Positions 59,461-64,000 of a DNA stretch of 64,000 bases are shown here, piece by piece. The DNA comes from Blautia sp. (GTDB taxonomy: Bacteria > Bacillota > Clostridia > Lachnospirales > Lachnospiraceae). The stretch's first letter is position 1; the number at the start of each line of letters is the position of its first letter. A program made the position numbers and the translations under genes. The notes under the pieces are model-generated. The model was given only the letters and a program-made list of their open reading frames with translations, was not told the DNA's origin and ran no database searches. The stretch is taken from the NCBI GenBank assembly GCA_017515325.1, contig JAFWGA010000057.1:1-64000 (forward strand), given 5' to 3'.

Positions 59461-59940
59461 TTATCGTTGCAAAAGCTTTTCCTGTACCCGCTCTATGATC
59501 TGACTGGGTGCAAATTTGGAAATATCGCCTCCAAAGCTGGCGACCTCCTTCATGATCGTAGAACTTAAGTAGGCATACTCAAGCCTGGTTGCCAGAAAGA
59601 CCGTATCCACGTCCGGTGCCAAAACCCTGTTTGTCTGCGCCATCTGAAGCTCATACTCAAAATCCGTTACTGCACGGAGCCCTCTGATGATCACCTGGGC
59701 ATGGCTCTCCCTGGCAAAGTTGACAGACAGCCCTTCAAAGGACCGAACTTCCACATTAGAATAACTCTTAATCGCATCCTTCAGTATATTAACACGTTCC
59801 TCCACAGAAAACAACGGACTTTTTGCAGAATTGTGCAAAACCCCTACGATAACATGATCAAAAGCCAGGCTGGCTCTCTGAATGACATCCAGATGTCCAT
59901 AGGTTGCCGGGTCAAAGCTTCCTGGATATACTGCAATCAT
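59461..59940 (-). CDS. coaD: Phosphopantetheine adenylyltransferase
   Basis: The 159-residue protein has the nucleotidyltransferase motif [18 protein letters not shown] (about 6), [21 protein letters not shown] (about 78) and a C-terminal [18 protein letters not shown] (about 125). It makes dephospho-CoA from 4'-phosphopantetheine and ATP. Full length for the family. Confidence 0.96.
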   Translation of the reverse strand: MIAVYPGSFDPATYGHLDVIQRASLAFDHVIVGVLHNSAKSPLFSVEERVNILKDAIKSYSNVEVRSFEGLSVNFARESHAQVIIRGLRAVTDFEYELQMAQTNRVLAPDVDTVFLATRLEYAYLSSTIMKEVASFGGDISKFAPSQIIERVQEKLLQR

Positions 59941-60043
59941 AAGTAAATCTCACTTTCACAAAAAAAAACCCCGAATGAATCAGGATTTTGATGAAATGCG
60001 TTGCCCGTTTCCCTTTGGGGAAAACGTATCTGGCATTTCCAGG

Positions 60044-60592
60044 CTACTTGCGCAGGAATATGTGCTTGTTTGTTTTATATTCCCTGACCTGTTCCACATG
60101 AAAGCCGAGCTTTTCGGCAAAGGACAGATCCATCATACGCTTCTCCTCAAGAATGACAAGAGTCCGGCTCCCACATAACGAACTTGTCTTAAGACAGTCC
60201 AGGGCAGCTTCTCCTAAGCCCTTCCCATAAGGAGGATCCATAAAGATCACATCAAATGGCGGTCTCCCCTCCAGGGAGGAAAGTCCCTTTCTTACATCCA
60301 TGGTGAGAATTGTAGCACGCTCTTTCAGTTTTGTAAATATGAGATTCTCCTGGATACAGGCTGCTGCACGCCTGTCCTTCTCTATGAAAACCGCCTCCGA
60401 AGCCCCTCTGCTCAGAGCCTCGATACCGATGGCTCCGCTCCCGGCAAACAGATCCAGAAAAGCGCAGTCCGCCAGCAGGGGGCTAAGGACATTGAACAAT
60501 GTCTCTTTGATGCGGTCTGTCGTAGGCCGTGTATCCTGACCGGGAACAGTTTTCAGGGGAAGGCTTCCCGCGCTTCCGGCTATCACCCTCAT
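60044..60592 (-). CDS. rsmD: 16S rRNA (guanine-966-N2)-methyltransferase
   Basis: The 182-residue protein has the RsmD signature RVIAGSAGSLPLKT, RPTTDRIKETLFN (about 22), SAM-binding LDLFAGSGAIGIEALSRGA (about 45) and the catalytic DPPY in IFMDPPYGKG (about 116). It methylates G966 of 16S rRNA. It overlaps mgsA by 4 bp. Confidence 0.95.
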   Translation of the reverse strand: MRVIAGSAGSLPLKTVPGQDTRPTTDRIKETLFNVLSPLLADCAFLDLFAGSGAIGIEALSRGASEAVFIEKDRRAAACIQENLIFTKLKERATILTMDVRKGLSSLEGRPPFDVIFMDPPYGKGLGEAALDCLKTSSLCGSRTLVILEEKRMMDLSFAEKLGFHVEQVREYKTNKHIFLRK

Positions 60593-60984
60593 TTCAGATT
60601 AAGCCTCCAGTCCAGATCTCCGCGGGCTAAGCCGAGGATCAAGAGCTCAGCGGTGGCAATATTGGTCGCACAGGGAATATTGTACTGGTCGCAACGGCGC
60701 ACGATCGACATAATGTCCGGCTCGCTTTCGTCGATCATGACAGGGTTGTAGAAAAGAATGACAAGATCCAGATCCTGTCTCTCCACCATCTCCATAAACT
60801 GTTTGTCTCCGCCTATGCTGCCCGCCAGAAATTTGTGAACCTTCAGGCTGGTAACGTCCTCGATCCTCCGCCCGGTAGTGCCGGTGGCATACACGGAATG
60901 TTTGATCAGGATATTCTTGTAGGCAATGCAGAAATCCTCGATCAAAACTTTCTTACTGTTGTGCGCAATGATTCCGATATTCAT
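60589..60984 (-). CDS. mgsA: Methylglyoxal synthase
   Basis: The 131-residue protein has the MGS pattern: GIIAHNSKK (about 4), YATGTTGRRIED (about 33), AGSIGGDKQFM (about 54; the catalytic Asp) and CATNIATAELLI (about 101). It converts dihydroxyacetone phosphate to methylglyoxal and phosphate. It heads the mgsA-rsmD-coaD run with a good promoter upstream. Confidence 0.93.
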   Translation of the reverse strand: MNIGIIAHNSKKVLIEDFCIAYKNILIKHSVYATGTTGRRIEDVTSLKVHKFLAGSIGGDKQFMEMVERQDLDLVILFYNPVMIDESEPDIMSIVRRCDQYNIPCATNIATAELLILGLARGDLDWRLNLK

Positions 60985-61065
60985 CTATTCTCCTTTCTGT
61001 GTTTGCAGCACTTTGATCCGTTCTCAGCCACAAGTGAATGGGGTTCTGTAATCACCTTATCCGCT

Positions 61066-61094
61066 ATTATAACAAATAACCAAATAACCTGCAA
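61066..61094 (-). promoter_or_regulatory. Consensus promoter of mgsA-rsmD-coaD
   Basis: On the minus strand TTGCAG (61089-61094) and TATAAT (61066-61071) are 17 bp apart, about 80 bp before the mgsA start. The rest of the mgsA-recG gap (60985-61204) shows no gene. Confidence 0.8.
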
Positions 61095-61204
61095 TATCTT
61101 CTTAAAAAATATACAATTTTTATATTCTATTCACATCTTCATCCGCGTCTATACACAAAAATGAGAAGACAGAAGGTGCAGGCTGCTGACCTGGGCAAAT
61201 GCGC

Positions 61205-63259
61205 CTACAGCTCCATTCTCTCCAGCTGCCCCTCCAGCTGATGGTCAACCAGCTGTCGAAAGGCCGTATGTCCCGGTGCCGTCAGCAGGGGATCCTCCTT
61301 AAGGATAAAATCTGCTTCCCTGCCTGCCAGTGACAGAATATCCGAATCCTGATAAATATCTGCCAGGGAAAACAGCAGCTCACCGCTCTGCCGCAGACCA
61401 AAAAAATCTCCGGGTCCCCGTAGACGCAGATCCTCTCCCGCCAGATAAAAACCGTCATTTGAACCGGCCAAAAGCTTAAGCCTGGCCGACGTCTCTTCGT
61501 CCTCTTTTCCCTGGATGAAAATGCAGTAGGACTGGTATTTTCCCCTGCCGACCCTGCCCCTGAGCTGATGGAGCTGAGCCAGGCCAAAGCGCTCGGCATT
61601 TTCGATCAGCATCACCGTGGCATTGGGGACATTCACCCCCACCTCCACCACCGTCGTGGAAACCAGAATATCCGTCTGGCCCTGGCTGAAGGATTGCATG
61701 ACCTCGTTTTTTTCCTCGTCCTTCATCCTCCCATGAAGAGGTCTGATGTGGATATTCTCAGGGAAAAACTCCCTGAGCTTTTCGCTGTAATCCATGACAT
61801 TTTCGGCCTCTAAGCCTTCGCTTTCCTCCACCAGAGGACAGATCACATAGGCCTGATGGCCTTCTTCCAGCTGCTTTTGAATGAAGCGATAGGCATTAGG
61901 CCGCCAGGCCGTCCCGACCAGACAGTTTTTTATGGGGATGCGGTCAGCCGGCATCTCGTCAACCACACTGATATCCAAATCTCCGTATAAGATCAGGCCC
62001 AATGTGCGGGGAATCGGAGTGGCACTCATGACCAGGACATGGGGAAAAGCCTGAGATGAGGAAAGAGCCTGCCTCTGCCTGACCCCGAAGCGGTGTTGCT
62101 CATCCGTTATGGCCAGGGCAAGTGCTTTGAAGGATATCTCCTTCCGGATCAGGGCATGTGTCCCTATGATACAGTTGGCTTCCCCCTCGGCGATGGCTCT
62201 TAATGCCTCATTTTTTTCCTTTTGTTTCATGGAACCCGTTAAGAGGACAGGGTGCAGAAAGGTAAGCCCCTGGCTTTGGACGAAGGTGGTAAAGGCTTCA
62301 AAATGCTGTCTGGCCAGGACCTGGGTCGGAGCCATCAAAGCGGCCTGATATCCGTTTTCCGCCGTCAGCGCCATAGCCAGAAAGGCAAGGATCGTCTTTC
62401 CGCTGCCCACATCCCCCTGTACCAGCCTCGCCATCAGTCGGCTTCCGCAAAGGTTTCTCTCTATATCATGCCAGACGTTCTGCTGAGCCTTTGTCAGGGA
62501 AAAAGGCAGACGGTTTATGATCCTTTCTGTCGTCCAGGATAGCTTCAGTGGGAAATGGTTTTCAGCTTCTTCCCCCATCCGGCGACAGATTCGGACGGCA
62601 AGGATAAAAGAAAAAAACTCATCAAAGACGAGTCTTTGTCTGGCTTTTTGACGGCTGTCGGCATCAGAAGGAAAATGAAGCTGACACAGTGCTGTCCGTA
62701 AAGACACAAGGCCAAGGCGGAGTCTGGTATCCTCCGGCAAAGGGTCATCAGGAAAAAAAGCACTGTCCAGCGCCTGTGTGACCATGCGCCGGACAGTCTT
62801 GTTCGAGAGTCCTTTTGTCAGATGATAAACCGGGAGAAGCTTCCCCTTCAATGGCTCGTATTCAGCCGGATCATAAACCTGAGCCTGTTCTATGACAAGA
62901 CGACCGTTTTTGCGGCTTGCCCTGCCGCGGAAAATATATTCCCTTCCCGGCCTGAGCCGGCTGCGGAGATATCCCATATTAAACCAGACGGCATCAAGCC
63001 TCCCGGAGGAATCCTGAAGCACTGTGGATACCACCGCCTTGGTCTTTCCTGAGGTAAGGGATACTCCGGAGCCCAGCCTGGCCCGGATGACGCATTGTTT
63101 TCCCTCCATCACCTGGCAGACCTGCCCCGGTTCCTCATATTCCTCGTAGGCAGCAGGGTAGAAGTAGAGAAGATCCCTGACGGAATATAAACCCAGCTTA
63201 TGAAAAAGCTGCTCTGTCTTTGCTCCCAGTCCCTTTAGTTCTCTCAGATTATTTTCCAT
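61205..63259 (-). CDS. recG: ATP-dependent DNA helicase RecG
   Basis: The 684-residue protein has the wedge/OB domain (about 60-150), Walker A VQGDVGSGKTILAFLAM (about 280), DEQHRFGV (about 384; the DExH box), MSATPIPRT (about 412), and the helicase C motifs FGLAQLHQLRGRVGRG (about 585). The C-terminal LRGPGDFFGLRQSG (about 640) is the RecG TRG-type end. It drives branch migration and fork reversal. The recG start is 9 bp after the fakA stop. Confidence 0.96.
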   Translation of the reverse strand: MENNLRELKGLGAKTEQLFHKLGLYSVRDLLYFYPAAYEEYEEPGQVCQVMEGKQCVIRARLGSGVSLTSGKTKAVVSTVLQDSSGRLDAVWFNMGYLRSRLRPGREYIFRGRASRKNGRLVIEQAQVYDPAEYEPLKGKLLPVYHLTKGLSNKTVRRMVTQALDSAFFPDDPLPEDTRLRLGLVSLRTALCQLHFPSDADSRQKARQRLVFDEFFSFILAVRICRRMGEEAENHFPLKLSWTTERIINRLPFSLTKAQQNVWHDIERNLCGSRLMARLVQGDVGSGKTILAFLAMALTAENGYQAALMAPTQVLARQHFEAFTTFVQSQGLTFLHPVLLTGSMKQKEKNEALRAIAEGEANCIIGTHALIRKEISFKALALAITDEQHRFGVRQRQALSSSQAFPHVLVMSATPIPRTLGLILYGDLDISVVDEMPADRIPIKNCLVGTAWRPNAYRFIQKQLEEGHQAYVICPLVEESEGLEAENVMDYSEKLREFFPENIHIRPLHGRMKDEEKNEVMQSFSQGQTDILVSTTVVEVGVNVPNATVMLIENAERFGLAQLHQLRGRVGRGKYQSYCIFIQGKEDEETSARLKLLAGSNDGFYLAGEDLRLRGPGDFFGLRQSGELLFSLADIYQDSDILSLAGREADFILKEDPLLTAPGHTAFRQLVDHQLEGQLERMEL

Positions 63260-63268
63260 GAATCATTC

Positions 63269-64000
63269 CTATTCCACTGAAATGATATAATAATATACCG
63301 GCTGGTCTCCCTGGTTAAGCTCCACCTCACATTTCGGATAGGTCTCCTCCAGTCTTTGAAGGAGCTCCTCCGACATCTCCTGCGAGACATCGCAGCCCGC
63401 ATAGACACTGATCACTTCGCTCTGGTCGTCTGCCATAGCCTCTACCGTGTCCATAGCAATCTGGTTAATATCCTTTCCCACCGCAAGGATACCATGGTCA
63501 CCGATGCCCATATAGTCCCCTTCGTGAATCTCCTTCTCATTGAGCCGGGTATCACGGACGGCATAGGTGATCTGTCCTGTCTTTACCGTCTCCATAGCCT
63601 TGGTCATCAACTCAAGGTTTTCCTCGGGGGACCGCTCCGGCACATAGCCTATGATAGCTGTGATACCCTGGGGCACAGTCTTGGAGGGAACCACAAAAAT
63701 CTTCTTGTCTGTGATGAGATCCCGTGCCTGGTTTGCCGCGAGAATGATATTTTTGTTGTTGGGAAAGATGAAAATATTGTCTGCATTGACCTTGTTTATG
63801 GCCTTAAGCATATCATCTGTTGAGGGATTCATCGTCTGTCCGCCTTCGATCAGGTAGTCCACGCCAAGATCCTTGAATATCTCTCCCAGTCCTTCGCCGA
63901 CAGAAACACTGATGAAACCGGTTTCTTTATGAACTGACTGGGCAGCCTTGCGACGTTCATCCTCAATGGCCTGCTCCTTGGCCAGCCGTTCCGAATCCTT
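63269..64000 (-). CDS. fakA: DAK2-domain fatty acid kinase-like protein (FakA/YloV), C-terminal part
   Basis: Only the last 243 codons lie in the window; the frame is open to the edge at 64000. The visible part is the FakA C-terminal domain: ISVSVGEGLGEIFKDLGVDYLIEGGQTMNPSTDDML, NADNIFIFPNNKNIILAANQA, YVPERSPEENLELM and a C-terminal SEELLQRLEETYPKCEVELNQGDQPVYYYIISVE. FakA phosphorylates fatty acids brought by FakB. An internal TTG at 63862 is not the real start. Confidence 0.85.
   Translation of the reverse strand, partial: KDSERLAKEQAIEDERRKAAQSVHKETGFISVSVGEGLGEIFKDLGVDYLIEGGQTMNPSTDDMLKAINKVNADNIFIFPNNKNIILAANQARDLITDKKIFVVPSKTVPQGITAIIGYVPERSPEENLELMTKAMETVKTGQITYAVRDTRLNEKEIHEGDYMGIGDHGILAVGKDINQIAMDTVEAMADDQSEVISVYAGCDVSQEMSEELLQRLEETYPKCEVELNQGDQPVYYYIISVE

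Overview
The window looks like chromosome of a gut-type Clostridia (Bacillota), most likely a Lachnospiraceae relative. The reasons are strong AGGAGG-type ribosome sites, short HisG with HisZ, RecU, a FakA/YloV-like protein, a CoaD gene next to a coiled-coil protein, and DUF4869 and TnpW families typical of that group. Almost all housekeeping genes lie on the minus strand. The genus is inference; no rRNA or tRNA gene was seen.

Layout. 1-2685: a large secreted multidomain CHAP/ricin-lectin protein, cut by the window edge. 2686-4773: remnants of mobile DNA (broken tyrosine recombinase, truncated ATPase with a DUF4869 partner, a phage-like protein). 4877-14645: HD hydrolase, cardiolipin synthase, patatin, RqcH, a sugar kinase/nucleotidyltransferase pair, a secreted NlpC/P60 protein, and a sialate-lyase-like/epimerase operon. 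14861-19379: a 4.5 kb IS3-like element with two different DDE transposase systems and a long noncoding 3' part holding a roughly 190-nt hairpin. 19465-21446: a group II (IIC-type) intron inserted in the 3' end of the next island's recombinase gene. About 19400-37070: a 17.7 kb accessory island. It carries a large serine recombinase, TnpW, a lone HK97 major capsid protein, two zinc-ribbon proteins, a primase/DUF3987 protein (frameshifted), a Xis-like protein, an XRE repressor, a complete type I restriction-modification system (hsdR-M-S), a stretch resembling a phage packaging-site/terminase leader, two phage-type genes, and a Panacea-type toxin-antitoxin pair.

37202-42564: a cobalt/corrinoid-related cluster. 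A cobalamin riboswitch with its own promoter and terminator precedes FecCD/BtuC and BtuD-like ABC genes, an exported CbiK-type chelatase and a secreted metal-uptake-associated protein. 42682-47054: a pair of NHLM-type bacteriocin export ABC transporters with no visible precursor peptide. 47091-51450: his genes (hisZ, hisG, hisD and a degenerate HisF domain fused to HisI-HisE). 51469-64000: recU, lepB, a pseudouridine synthase, YgiQ, a small (p)ppGpp synthetase, pepD, a coiled-coil protein, coaD, rsmD, mgsA, recG and the 3' part of fakA.

The most unusual parts are the island that pairs a capsid gene and a packaging-like sequence with a serine recombinase but has no other virion genes (a possible phage satellite), and the two-transposase element. 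In the element's 3' hairpin every A-C mismatch becomes a G-U pair if the minus strand is transcribed, and a minus-strand promoter-like sequence stands just upstream of it.
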